64,000 bases of DNA from Maratus speciosus (GCA_963932465.1 OZ010791.1:320660283-320724282), one strand, 5' to 3'; positions 23,764 to 35,348 are shown, counted from the stretch's first letter. The notes: generated by a model not told the origin, from the letters alone. Numbers and translations are program-made.

Positions 23764-23885
23764 ACTCCATCTGGCAGCACTAGTTGCTACATAGTTTGGC
23801 TTCATCTCATTGTGTTCAGCTTGGTGAAATTTCTCTACATACCTTCCTAAAGTGTTTTGATCAATGTTATGTTTATTTGCAGAGG
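23764..23885 (-). pseudogene. Psq-type helix-turn-helix fragment, unit 1
   Basis: The minus strand reads NKHNIDQNTLGRYVEKFHQ followed by AEHNEMKPNYVA. The pattern x-NIxxxTLxRYV corresponds to the recognition helix of psq/CENP-B-like domains at the N-terminus of pogo-type transposases. It is the paralogue of the fragment at 24592-24712. The catalytic part is absent. Confidence 0.5.
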
Positions 23886-24591
23886 GAAGATTACATATAA
23901 TTTCTTAAGGTTGCTGCTTTCATCCCTTTTAATATTTTCCCTTCTTTCTATTTTCCTACTATGGGAACTATTTAAATGAATTAAAGGTTCTTATTAAATT
24001 TCCAATTTATATTTCATTAATTTTTTTATCTTTTCTTATAGCAACTTTTCTCATCTTCGTTTAATCTGTTTTAAATATTTTCCTTTCTATCCCCTCATTT
24101 TACAGTAGCTTTACAGAATGAATTTACACTATTTTAGAAATATAACGATTAACCCTTCATTATGTATAATGTGTAATAAAAAGGTTTCCAAAAAACTTAA
24201 TTAAGGATTTGACCATCTGTTGAACCTTTCCCACATTAATTGAGTCAAGCTTCTGCGCATAGTCACTTTTTTAAGTATAGCACATAGTTATGTTTACCCT
24301 AATTTACTGTACAATCTTTATGCCTGGAATGAAAGCTCAATATTTCTACATTACTTAAAACCTATTTACTTAAATTTCTGTGATACATTTTATCTGAGAA
24401 AATCTTACAAAATATTTCTAAAAAATACATTTTTTAAGCTGAAAACTCTTCACAATTGATTTTCCTACACCTCTTTCAATTATCTTCTTGAAACAAAGAC
24501 TATTGTTTGAGCATACATAATTCAAATAATTCTGATACATAATTCAAAGCACAGAAAAAAAAATTATGTTTTAAACACCCACTTTTTGTGA

Positions 24592-24712
24592 CACTCCACC
24601 TGGCAATACCCGCTCCACATAGTTTTGCTTCATTTCATTGTGTTCATGTTGGTGAAATTTGTCTTCATACCTTCTTAAAATGTTTTGATCAATGTTATGC
24701 TCTTTTGCAGAG
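24592..24712 (-). pseudogene. Psq-type helix-turn-helix fragment, unit 2
   Basis: The minus strand reads KEHNIDQNILRRYEDKFHQ then HEHNEMKQNYVE, the same domain as in unit 1. The LRRY motif is better kept here. Both fragments are followed on the minus strand by a near-identical tail (GGVS then KKVGV or QKVGV). Confidence 0.5.
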
Positions 24713-25411
24713 GCATGAACACTTAACATTTCTCAAGACTTCTACTTTCAATCTTTCTAGCATTTTCCAATCTTTCTGTTTATCTACTATGAGTACTGTT
24801 TAAATGAAATAAAAGTTCATATCAACTTTCTGATTTATATTTCATTAAATTTTTTCTTGCTTCTATGGAAATTTTTCACATTTTCCTTTAATCAATTTTA
24901 AACATTTCCCTTTCTGTCAGCACATTTTACTGTAGCTTTATAGAATAAATTTACATTATTTTAGAAATATAACAATTAATCCTTCATTATGCACTGTGTA
25001 TAATAAAAATATTTCCAAAAACTCCTAAATAAAGAAGCTGGTGAACCCTCCCCACATAGCAACTTTTTAAAGTATAGCACATACTAGTTATGTTTACCCT
25101 AATGTACAGTAAAATCTTTATGCCTTGAATGAAAGCTCAATATTTCTGCATCACCTAAAACCTGCTTGCTTAAATTTCTTTGATATATTTTATCTGCAAA
25201 AATCTTACAAAATGTTTCTAAAAATACACTTTTTATGCTGAACATTTTTCTTAAATAATTTTTTGCACCTGTTTCAATTATCTGCTTCAAACAAAGACTT
25301 TTATTTGAGCATTTCTGTCGCTTTGGTTGCAGCCTATTGGCAAAATTCTGACATTCTTTTAAATATGAAAACTGAAGAGTTACCCTCTGGTCAACTCTCC
25401 ACAGTCTCCCT

Positions 25412-25640
25412 TATATTAAAATAATTTGTTGTCATATATAAACTAAAAAGAATGAAAATATTTAAATGAGTCTTTATGCTCCAGAAATTATTTTAAATAA
25501 CCAAAATTTAACATAAACTGCATAAGAACAATTTACTTAACATAAAAAAATTTTGAAGCAGTAGTAAAATTTTAATTTATTGGAAAATAATAAGATTGTC
25601 GAAAGATCAAGAAAATATATCGACCTTTATACTCTAATTA
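25412..25640. repeat. Repeat Q, copy 1, right half
   Basis: Resumes after the pogo-like insertion: TTAAAATAATTTGT, AAATTATTTTAAATAACC, CAAAATTTAACATAAACTGC, AAATTTTGAAGCAGTAG and ATTGTCGAAAG, matching 29160-29370 in order. Confidence 0.6.
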
Positions 25641-25644
25641 ACAA

Positions 25645-25950
25645 TATTTTGGCACGAAAATTACACTGATAAACAAAAATTGACTTTTTATTTTTTTTTT
25701 CTTAAATTTAAAGCAATTATTCCAATTATATGCACTCTTGAGTAAATAAAAATTATATTAGAATATTTTACTTGGTTCTTATTTTTTTTAAACAAAGGAT
25801 AAATATTTACAGGTTATTCCGATATATCTCAATTTAGGAGATCGTACAATAAGGCATAATAATAATAAATAAATGTCAAATTTACCAGACGTATACTTGC
25901 ACACTGTTTATACACATTTTAGGCAGCTGAGCACAATTTGAGTGTATTCA
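25645..25950. other. AT-rich sequence, no gene seen
   Basis: Short spacer before the ORF relic. Confidence 0.4.
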
Positions 25951-25954
25951 TTTG

Positions 25955-26281
25955 AGTACATTACCTGTTTTTGCGTTTATATTTATGTTCAATATCTTCT
26001 CTCTTTATGAAAGAACAGTATTACGCAAGCATTGCAGCATTCCATTGCAATCGATAACGAAGCTCCATAGCAGAAATTTGTTGGTGAAATCGTTTACCAT
26101 GCTCGTCGCTATTTGCTCTCATATTTTCTGGGAAAAAGTCAATGTGAGAGTGCAAGCAATGAAGCTTTAATGACATGTGACAATTTAGCTTTTTAAAATT
26201 GTTTACCATATTTTGAAATATACAGTTGTAATTTGTAGTTTTGTTATTCCCTAATAAATTATGCACAATTTCCTTGAATGA
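25955..26281 (-). pseudogene. Relic of a second multi-copy arthropod ORF family
   Basis: The minus strand encodes LNCHMSLKLHCLHSHIDFFP, ENMRANSDEHGKRFHQQISA and RYRLQWNAAMLA, then after one stop YCSFIKREDIEHKYKRKNR. The HSHLDFFPEN / GERFHQDI / ADYCW pattern is one I remember from a highly repeated, uncharacterised arthropod protein family. The 81-codon core (26021-26266) is open, but no plausible start or full-length frame exists. It lies directly against the family 2 element at 26291. Function unknown; probably mobile-element-derived. Confidence 0.6.
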
Positions 26282-26290
26282 AAGCCATCA

Positions 26291-26829
26291 AACTTCAGAT
26301 TCAGGTATACCTTGATAAATATAGGGCATGATTATGTATTTATGTAAATCGCCAAACAGGTGACGCTGCTATGCTGAATTTTTCATGATTTTCGCAATAG
26401 AAAATGCACGAATTTTCATGAAAGTTCAGATTCAGTTAGATGTTTACACAGGTTGTTCCTGATAAGGTTTTGATGTTAATTGCCTAATATATGGCGCTGC
26501 TGTGCGCATTTTCCGCGATTTTCGCAATAGCTCTATCTCAAAAACAAATGCACGGACATTCATAAAATTTCATATTTAGTCCGACGTTAACAGAAGTTGT
26601 TGCTGATTAGGTGTTAGAGTAAATCACCCGGCAGGTGGTGCTGCTATGCTGCATTTTGCAGGATTTACACTATTTCAGCAGTAGTCATATCTCAAGAACT
26701 AATGCGCGGCATTTCATATCTTTAGAATCCTGATGATGGGCATAGATTGCCACTTACTTTTGGCACTCTGATAGTGAATTTTGTAATATTAACATGTTTG
26801 AGATAGAAGAAAGTTTTGGGATTGGCACA
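26291..26829 (-). mobile_element. Family 2 tandem-repeat element, 3'-truncated copy
   Basis: Three monomers on the minus strand correspond to those at 8105-9327 (boxes for CAGGTGACGCTGCTATG, ATGGCGCTGCTGTG and CAGGTGGTGCTGCTATG). The right end is ATAGAAGAAAGTTTTGGGATTGGCACA, the reverse complement of the 8105 end apart from a few changes. The terminal hairpin end is missing. Confidence 0.65.
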
Positions 26830-27021
26830 TCTGGCTAGGTTTTTCGCTTGCTGTATTTGTTATTTTAAAATTTTTAAAATTTCTAGTTGCACAAGCGGAA
26901 ATCCTAGCCATTTGAAGGTTTAAATTTTTATTTACAAAAATGAAAACATTTATTAAAAAATGCACATTACAATTTATTAGTTTATTTAATTTTTAGGTCC
27001 ATACATTTTTTTTGTCCTTAA

Positions 27022-27529
27022 CCCTTAAATGCCTGGTGTTGCTTTTCGGCAACATACCCAATTTAGGCTCTAAAATACTATTAGATTAATTTTGGAGCTA
27101 TAATGCCTAATGTTGCTAATAAAATACATTCTGAAGATATTATTAAATCAATTTTCAACATGCAGATGGCAACACTTGTGCTGTTTAAGAATAAAGATAG
27201 ATTTCTTTTTTCAATTGTTGCTACTTGTTCTTTTTGTTTTGTTTGGAAGCTTGCGATACCCTATTTTGTTCTGCAGAGAGCAAGTAAAGTTTATTTCTTA
27301 TTATAGTTCCTAAAATTCTGGTGTGTTTAATATTATAGAATCTTATCAAGGGAAATTATTTTTTCAACTAAACACCAGTATTGCCGATTAGTAACAAACT
27401 GTTTTTCAGCCGTAAACTATACTTAAAACAAAATATGACTTTTTAAATTATTTTTCCCATGATTTATTTAAAAAATGAAAGCCGAAAAACATTATTACAA
27501 TGATTTTTGAAAAATCAAACATTTAAGGG
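27022..27529. mobile_element. 508-bp piggyBac-type MITE
   Basis: Ends CCCTTAAATG and CATTTAAGGG are perfect 10-bp inverted repeats, flanked on both sides by TTAA (27018-27021, 27530-27533). TTAA targets and CCY...RGG ends are the piggyBac signature. A subterminal GTTGCTTTTCGGCAAC stem lies near the left end. Two overlapping plus-strand frames inside (27103-27313) resemble no transposase. Confidence 0.8.
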
Positions 27530-27654
27530 TTAAAAGTCTTTAATTTTTATTTAAAGAAATGTGTACAAACCTTGTATTATTCTATCTATATATATCTATT
27601 TCTGATTTCTCCTTTCCTTTTAAAAATTATACAAAGTTAAAATAGTATTTCATA

Positions 27655-27725
27655 TGAATTGGTGCTGATTATGTTTTGGTTTAAATCGCCTTACAGTTGA
27701 CGCTTCTGAGCTGCATTTTTCACAT
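27655..27725 (-). repeat. Fragment of a family 2 monomer
   Basis: AATTGGTGCTGATTATGTTTTGG followed by TAAATCGCC and GAGCTGCATTTTTC matches part of one 145-bp monomer of the element at 8105, in reverse orientation. Confidence 0.55.
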
Positions 27726-28010
27726 GGACGGAATACATCTCATTGGCGCCTAGATGTATTATAAACAGCAGATATTTGTTCACTTTCAGGGTCACTACAC
27801 TGTAGAAACAAAGTCCTTTAAAAGGCACTAAAATCTCATAGTGAGATATATTTAAACACGGATATCTCTGAAACGGAAACCAACTAGACTTTTTGGGGAA
27901 TATTTCCTAAATTCCCAAGGGTATGGTTACTTAAATCTGTTAAAATTTTCCCAGGAAACATTTCTTGTTTATCAGTGTCATACACAGTCATTGCAGATAA
28001 ATTTTATATA

Positions 28011-28973
28011 GGGGAGGCGGGGACTAGTAGGCGCAGTTTTTAGTTATTGATTTTATTAATTTTTTGTTTAAGTATTTTATGAAACTTTAACTGTACTTTT
28101 AAAGAACAGGCATTGAGCTATAAATACCCGGAGTTTTGAGTTTGTAGCTTTTGAAGTTTATGTTTAGCGGGAGCCTAAAGTAAAAGGAAAATTGTGCGCC
28201 AACTTACCCCGTCACGGGGCAAGTTGCCTATACCTATGGGGTAAGTGACCTATTGGCACAGGCCTTATAAAAATTTAAATAAGACACGCAGTTAATAGAA
28301 ATCAATTTCCTTATTACCAGTAGGTTTAATCAAGGCGTTATCGCCGTACAATGTAAATCCTAAATTATACAGACATAAAAATAATGAATAAAACATTAAC
28401 CTTGAGTAACTTCTATCCTACTCGATAGCATCATCAGAGTTACAGTTGTCACAAATAAAAAATCGAGTGTCTCCGTTTTTGAAAGCCCCGTGTGCCCTAA
28501 ATCGTGCATTGCAACCACTTTTTTCGGTGTTTGTTGCTTTTCAAGCTACCAGCATACACCAGACACCGATCCAACTTTCCCCGTGTTCAATGAGCCTACT
28601 AGCCCCATAATAAATTTCTTCACAAAAGGGACACGTAACCATCTAAGCATAAATAATCTAAGTAAATCACATATGGGGTAAGTACAGTTAATCATACATT
28701 AAGAAAAATTGCACAAGTTAAATCGCAATTATTAAGATAAGTATTGGAAATTATAAAAAGAATGATGCAACAAAAAATTACTTATAAGCGCAAAAAACAG
28801 AAATATCGTATAAAATGTCCACTGCACGTAGGTAACGCTGCAAAACTACAATGAGGATTGTAAAACGCAAGAAGAAATATACTCTGTGACTGGTTGCACA
28901 ATCTATCCACAAACAGGCGATTTATGGGGGCTGCGCCTACATACCCCTGTAGCCAACTAGCCCCGGTCTCCCC
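28011..28973 (-). mobile_element. Pogo-like element with remnant zinc cluster
   Basis: Ends GGGGAGGCGGGGACTAGT and, on the opposite strand, GGGGAGACCGGGGCTAGT are inverted repeats with few mismatches. TA flanks both ends (28009-28010, 28974-28975). The adjoining sequence resembles the upstream part of repeat Q, so this is probably a second pogo-like insertion in Q. It carries only the 3' end of a transposase gene (28421-28633, minus) and is an internally deleted derivative. Confidence 0.65.
28421..28633 (-). pseudogene. C-terminal zinc-cluster fragment of a pogo-like transposase
   Basis: The minus-strand frame begins CPFCEEIYYG, continues GESWIGVWC, has one TGA stop, then ends FFICDNCNSDDAIE. 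The CxxC ... GESWI ... C ... FICDxC spacing matches the PHD-like zinc cluster at the C-terminus of some arthropod pogo/jerky-like transposases. The catalytic DDE_1 domain and HTH are absent. Confidence 0.6.
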
Positions 28974-28994
28974 TAACATACAAAATTTTGAAAG

Positions 28995-29489
28995 CTTTAG
29001 TACAAAAATAAGTATTTAAAAATAAATAAGTGTGCTTAACATTCACCTCTGAGCATAACAGCTAAAACATCGAAAAAAAAAACAATTTACCACACATAAT
29101 ACATCGTATAAAAATGTCAGAACCTTGTCATAATTTTATAAAATAAAATAATTTGTATACAGGTATAAAATCGGAAAATGTTAAAAAAAAAAAGAAAAAG
29201 AAAAAAAAAACATTCAACTGGGACATTAATACCTCACAAATTATTTTAAATAAACCAAAATTTAAAGTGAACTACTTAAGAAAAATTTATTTAAAACTTA
29301 CAAATTTTGAATCTGTAGCACAATTTTAAGTTATTGTAAAAAAAGTACTATTGTCGAAAAAAATATGGGGAAAAAAATCAGATTTATTTTTCAAACAGGC
29401 TTCTTATACCATAACTATCAATATATCTACGCCTAAATTATACACGACCATTGATTTTATATTTTGCATAGTCTGTAAAATGTTCGAAG
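28995..29489. repeat. Repeat Q, copy 2
   Basis: Begins CTTTAGTACAAAAATAAGT. Internal landmarks are CACCTCTGAGCATAA, GTCATAATTTTATAA, an A/G tract near 29187, AATTATTTTAAATAAACC and CTATTGTCGAAA. Copy 3 starts 495 bp later, so copies 2 and 3 are in tandem. Confidence 0.65.
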
Positions 29490-29950
29490 CTTTTGTATAA
29501 AAAACAAATATTTTTAAAAAATAAAATGTATTCAGTATTCACCTCTTAGCATAAGAGTTAAAAACCAAAATAAACAATTTTAACACACAAAATGTCAAAA
29601 AAATAATTTTTTTTTTCACCAAAATATTTCCAGACAGCGAAATAATGATTGTCAAACCGCATAAAAAATTTTAAAGGCTGGCATAATTTTAAGTAACTTA
29701 AATAAAATGATTGTAACCCTGTATAAAGTTGTCAAAAGTGAAATGAATAGTAAAATAATGCAAAATATACAGCTGAGCACTTTATATCATATAAAACATT
29801 GTAAAAACACTAAAACTTAACTCAGTCTGCTTAAGAATTATTTTTATCATGTAAAATTTTTAAAGATGAAACGCAATTTTAAGTTATTACATAAAAATAC
29901 CACTAAATGGATTATTATCTACTTAAACGCAGGCTAATTTTTCTAGATTA
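29490..29950. repeat. Repeat Q, copy 3
   Basis: Direct tandem neighbour of copy 2: CTTTTGTATAAAAAACAAAT, CACCTCTTAGCATAAGAG, GGCATAATTTTAAGTAAC and CAATTTTAAGTTATTACATA. Diverged and non-coding. Confidence 0.6.
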
Positions 29951-29954
29951 CGAT

Positions 29955-30380
29955 TTTACCGAGCTACACTTGATTTCATAAAATTGTAAATTATCAGCAC
30001 TCTGGAGAACAAACTAAATTGTAAATTTTCATCAAAACGCTACTCTGCTATATTTTGTTAGTGCACACACCCACACACATATATATATAAATGATGATCT
30101 AAGAAACCGCTCAACCAATCGAAAAGGCATTTCAAAATACGTTATTTAAAGGTATTCGCTCGAGATTGTAATTATTTAAAACAATAGAAATTTCACGGTT
30201 AGAGTTAAAGTAAAAAAAAATGAAATTTTCGAATGGTAACACCTACTTTTTCTTTCGGAGATTCATCAGCGCTTTGAAAAACCATAAATAGCGTTGGAAT
30301 GATACACGTATGTCAAAAATTGCCGGCGTAAGACATTTGCAACGAAAAGCATAGTAAAGAACTAATGAAAACATAAGAGA
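29955..30380. other. AT-rich sequence, no gene seen
   Basis: Contains a short CA/TA microsatellite (about 30063-30090). Nothing else supported. Confidence 0.45.
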
Positions 30381-30381
30381 A

Positions 30382-30571
30382 AAGAGGGAAACTTTTATTG
30401 GAAATAGCAGTTTTCAAAGTTCAACAACCTTCGCAGAAGATAACGCATTGCTTGCGGCAAATTGAGAAGAGGGAAAATTTTATTGGAATTAGTAGTTTTG
30501 AACGTTTCGACAATCTTCGTAGAAGATAACGCATTGCATGCACGGGATTGTTGACAACAATGACGAATATG
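30382..30571. repeat. 95-bp direct duplication
   Basis: Units start at 30382 and 30477 (AAGAGGGAAA) and share TTTATTGGAA and AGAAGATAACGCATTGC. The duplication overlaps the 3' end of the transposase relic and extends its C-terminal codons. Confidence 0.7.
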
Positions 30572-31402
30572 TATAAATTCACGTTTTATGGCATCTTTCA
30601 ATTCTGAAAAATCTGTTGGATTTTATATGTACACAGGAGACGACTGTATCACCAAAGTGCTGTTCCAGGATTTGTCGAACACATGTTGCACAGTGTGGTG
30701 GAGCACCATGTTGCATCCATTGAATGTCATTAAATATATTTCGCTGCTGCAATTCTGGAATTACGTAATTCTGCAGCATTGTTGTATACCGATCACTTTT
30801 AATGGAGCACATTCCCATACCTGTGAAAGTGATCTGTTCAAAGAAGTACGGACCGAAAATGAATGTGATTACGATGCCGCACCACACAGTCACTTTAGCT
30901 TCGTGTAAAGGCGTTGGTGCCACATAGTGAGAATTTTCATTAGCATATTGAACTTAGTTCTTGGAGTTTCCGTTCCAAGTTAAGTAGAAATGTGTCGTGT
31001 CTCATGTCTCATGAGAAAATAATTCTCAAAGTCCAAACGCTATTGCTCGTCTCCAAGTTGGAACTTCTGGACACGCTGGAAACGATAAAGAAACATGCGC
31101 AGAACAGAGCGGAAAATCTTGAGGACTGTAGTTTTTGGTACATCGAAACTGTGGACAATACTCCTTGCCCTATGCAATGTGCCTGCAGTAATCGAATTAT
31201 GCATTTCCGCAACAACTTCAACAGGAACAGATGGTAGTCCTGATTGTGGTCTATCACATATGCATCGAGTTTCTTCAATTTTCTTGTACCAAATCACGTA
31301 TAGTTTCAAGGAGCATGGGCCTCTTCGTAGATCAAGATTCCGCCGATAAACTCGCACTGCTTCGGCGGCATTTTCCCCGTTCAGATAAAGCAGCTTTATC
31401 AT
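30395..31402 (-). pseudogene. DUF4817-type mariner-like transposase, inactivated
   Basis: The N-terminal part (31402 downward) starts MIKLLYLNGENAAEAVRVYR and contains the helix-turn-helix that would bind the element ends. A frame change leads into a catalytic segment at 30579-30923 with KVTVWCGIVITFIFGPYFF and VIPELQQRNIFNDIQWMQHG. In this family the last motif is MQDGAPPH; here the Asp is His (CAT for GAT). Shortly after HFGDTVVS the sequence jumps to DAIKREFIHIRHC, so about 40 residues including the third acidic residue are deleted. Two independent catalytic lesions plus frameshifts mean it is dead. Upstream sequence ends abruptly at the element at 31687. Confidence 0.75.
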
Positions 31403-31686
31403 TTCCCCTCAATGTTTCCTTCTAAGTGTCATCTTCTTGGCACGTTCGAACAACTGGTTGAAGAAACAATCTTCCCACACTGCTTATGAAAGGTTTTCCA
31501 AATTCAATGCTGTGCACATGGTCTTCTGTGTTTCATGATTCTACATTTTATCCCTGTGAATTATACAAAGTGCGCCAATGCACCTCCTCTCTGTGTTGTA
31601 ATCCATCCTTTAAAATGCTCTTCTTTGCAAATGTTATTCGCCGCACGGTAGGAGATTTTCCGATTCTAGTTGGCCAAAATTATTAG

Positions 31687-31807
31687 GTAGCTTTCTTTAC
31701 AAAAAGCTACCTATTGCAGCCGTTCGGAGGAAAGCGATTTCAAAAAATTTTGGTATATTTTCATCGATCATGACCCCCAGACCCCGAAACCACCCTCAGT
31801 TCAAAAT

Positions 31808-31841
<34 letters not shown>

Positions 31842-33301
31842 GACCTATGTCATACTGTAACTCTCGTATTTATGAACCGATTTGGATGTAATTCGGTGTG
31901 TACATAGTACATACCAATGTCTCGACCGAGTTCGTTGGCCAGCTTCATCCGCCATTTTGTTTCAAAATGGCGGCCATTTAAAAAATTTTAAAAAATTTAA
32001 AATTTGAAATGTGGTACCAAAAAATTAAAAATGGAAAAATATTTTTTTCTTATGTATTTGACCTTTATACAAAGACTCCGTAGCAGTTTTTGTTTCGTCT
32101 ATATCTTAAAAAATGGCTGAGTTATAGCATTTTGAATTTCTAGCGAGGATGACATTTTGAAACGTCCTGAATTTTGTCACGCGATAAAAGGCGTATTTAT
32201 GAACCAATTTGGATGTAACTTCGTTTATACATTGTACAGACCAATGTCTCGACCGAGTTCGTTGGCCAGCTTCATCCGCCATTTTGTTTAAAAATGGCGG
32301 CCATTTAAAATTTTAAGAAAAATTTAAATTGGAAATGTGGTGCCAAAAAATTGAAAATTGAAAAAATATTTTTTTCTTATGTGTTTGACCTTGATAAAAA
32401 GATTCGGGAGCAGTTTTTGTTTCGTTTATATCTTAAAAAATGGCTGAGTTATAGCATTTTGAATTTCTAGCGTGGCTGACATTTTGAAACGCCCTGATCT
32501 TTGCCACGTGATACCAGACGTATTTATGAACCGATTTGGATGTACCTTGGTGTGTACATAGTACATACAAATAACTCCAGCGAGTTCGTTGGCCACCTTC
32601 ATCCGCCATCTTGTTTCAAAATGGCGGCCATTTAAAAAAAATTAAACAAATTTAAATTTAAAATGAGGTGCCAAAAAATTGGAAAATGAAAAAGATTTTT
32701 TCGTATGTGTTTGACCTTAATACAAAGATTCCGGAACAGGTTTTGTTTCGTCTATATCTAAAAAAATGGCTGAGTTATAACATTTTGAATTTCTATTATG
32801 GCTGACATTTTAAAACGACCTGATTTTTGTCTTTCGATAACAGGCGTATTTATAAACCGATTTGGATATTACTTGGTCTGTACATAGTGCATACCAATGT
32901 CTCGACCGAGTTCGTTGGCCAGCTTCATTCGCCATCTTGTTTCAAAAGGGTTGCGATTTTTTTTTAAAAATGTATTTTAAAATTTAAAATGAGGTATTAA
33001 AAAATTGGAAAATGAAAAAGATTTTTTTTTATGTGTTTGGCCTTGATACAAAGATTCGGAGCAGTTTTTGTTTCTGAAAATTTGTTCTTTTGTTTATATC
33101 TTAAAAAGTGGTTGAATTATAGCACTTTGAATTTCTATCATGGCTAACACTTTGAAACCATCTTGTATTTGTCACGCGATACCACACGTATTCGCCTATT
33201 TCAATGGAAGAAGGCATGTGGATAGTATACATCAATATCTCGACCAAGTTCGCTGGCCAGCTTCATCAGCCATCTTGTTTCAAAATGGAGGCCATTAAAT
33301 T
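31687..33301 (-). mobile_element. Family 1 element, outer copy, hairpin-end part
   Basis: Begins with the terminal hairpin AGGTAGCTTT...AAAGCTACCT, then CTATTGCAGCCGTTCGGAGG, a TA microsatellite, and five monomers of 326-338 bp (GCCAT motif at 31951, 32278, 32605, 32931 and 33269). Each monomer carries GTTCGTTGGCCAGCTTCATC and an inverted pair around GCCATTTTGTTTCAAAATGGC. The element continues at 35509 after the inner copy. Confidence 0.8.
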
Positions 33302-35301
33302 AAAAAAAAGTCCTTCCGGCCAGTGCCGGGAGGAAGAGGTAGCTTTCATAATCCTTATTTAAAAAAAGCCAACTTATATCATGCAAACACACGAAGCTTA
33401 ATTAAGAGGAAACCGAATGTAGGAGATTCAACACTAATTTTGATCAATACTAAATCATTATGGATGAGAATTTCGTGAAATTAGTCAGCTTTATCCAAGC
33501 TGCTTTTATTTAAAGTCACTTATATTTGGCTGCCAAATTCGGCAATTTCTTAAAGTGCCTGTCATTTTAAGACAACATGGTGGATGAGGCTAAGCAGTGA
33601 ACTTGGTCGAGACCTTAGTAATTGCTGTGCACATGCTCACTCACATCGGAATCGGTTAATGTATAGGAGTGCTGTCGCATGCAAAAAATCCGATTTTTCA
33701 AAATGTCACCCACGTTAGAAATTGAAACTGCTATATCTGAGCCATTTTTTAAGGTAAAGACAAACAAAAAATGCTCCTGAATCCTTATATCAAGATCAAA
33801 TACTTAAGAAAGAAACCTTTTTCAATTTCTAATTTTTTTGCACCTCACTTTAAATATATATATATTTTTTAATTTAATGGCCGCCATTTTGAAACAAGAT
33901 GGCTGATGAATCTGGCCAGCGAACTTGGTCGAGGTGTACATCGAAATAGGCGAATACGTGTGTTATCGCGTGACAAATACAAGATCGTTTCAAAATGTTA
34001 TCCATGCTAGAAATTCAAAGTGCTATAAATCAACCATTTTTTAAGATATCAACAAAAGAACAAATTTTCAGAAACAAAAACTGCTCCGGAATCTTTGTAT
34101 CAAGGCCAAACACATAAAAAAATCTTTTTCATTTTCCAATTTTTTAATACCTCATTTTGAATTTTAAATTTAATTTCCTTTAAATGGCAACCCTTTTGAA
34201 ACAAGATGGCGAATGAAGCTGGCCAACGAACTCGGTCGAGACATTGGTATGTACTATGTACAGACCAAGTTACATCCAAATAGGTTCATAAATACGCCTG
34301 TTATCGCGTGACAAAAATCAGGTCGTTTTAAAATGTCAGCCACAAGAGAAATTCAAAATGCTATTACTCAACCATTTTTTTTTAGATATAGACGAAAGAA
34401 AAACTGTTCCGGAATCTTTGTATTAAGGTCAAACACATACAAAAAAAATCTTTTTCATTTTCCAATTTTTTGGTATCTCATTTAAATTTTTTTATTTTTT
34501 TTATTTTTTTAAATGGCCGCCATTTTGAAACAAGATGGCGAATGAAGCTGGCCAACGAACTCGGTCGAGAGATTTGTATGTACAATGTACACACCAAGGT
34601 ACATCCAAGTCGGTTCATAAATACGCCTGTTATTACGTGAGAAAAATCAGGACGTTTCAAAATGTCAGCCACGCTAGAAATTCAAAATGCTATAACTCAG
34701 CCATTTCTTAAGATATAGACGAAACAAAAACTGCTCCCGAATCTTTTTATCAAGGTCAAACACATAAGAAGAAAATATTTTTTCAATTTTCAATTTTTGG
34801 CACCACATTTCAAATTTAAATTTTTCTTAAAAATTTAAATGGCCGCCATTTTTAAACAAGATGGCGGGTGAAGCTGGCCAACGAACCCGGTCGAGACATT
34901 GGTATGTACTATGTATAAACGAAGTTACATCCAAATCGGTTCATAAATACGCCTTTTATCGCGTGACAAAATTCAGGATGTTTCAAAATGTCAGCCACGC
35001 TAGAAATTCAAAAGGCTATAACTCAGCCATTTTTTAAGATATAGACGAAACAAAAACTGCTCCGAAATCTTTGTATAAAGGTCAAATACATAAAAAAAAA
35101 ATATTTTCCCATTTTTAATTTTTTGGTACCACATTTCAAATTTTAAATTTTTAGAAAAATTTTAAATGGCCGCCATTTTGAAACAAAATGGCGGATGAAG
35201 CTGGCCAACGAACTCGGTCGAGACATTGGTATGTACTATGTACACACCGAATTACATCGAAATCGGTTCATAATTACGGGAGTTACAGTGTGACATAAGT
35301 C

Positions 35302-35348
<47 letters not shown>

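Larger units (their letters stand above)
23383..25411 (-). mobile_element. Pogo-like element inserted in repeat Q
   Basis: Left end GGGGGGAATGGGCAGG, right end CACAGTCTCCCT, flanked by TA on both sides (23381-23382, 25412-25413). Comparison with uninterrupted Q copies at 28995 and 29490 defines the insertion. The interior is two diverged direct copies about 829 bp apart (from 23739 and 24568). Each encodes, on the minus strand, a helix-turn-helix of the psq/CENP-B type used by pogo-like transposases. No catalytic domain is present, so it is non-autonomous. Confidence 0.6.

Noticed and set aside
27103..27313. Two overlapping 67-codon ORFs in the piggyBac MITE
   Set aside because: Neither resembles a transposase; both are AT-driven.
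30588..31425. Several plus-strand ORFs of 64-106 codons
   Set aside because: They overlap the minus-strand mariner-like relic and have no family resemblance of their own.
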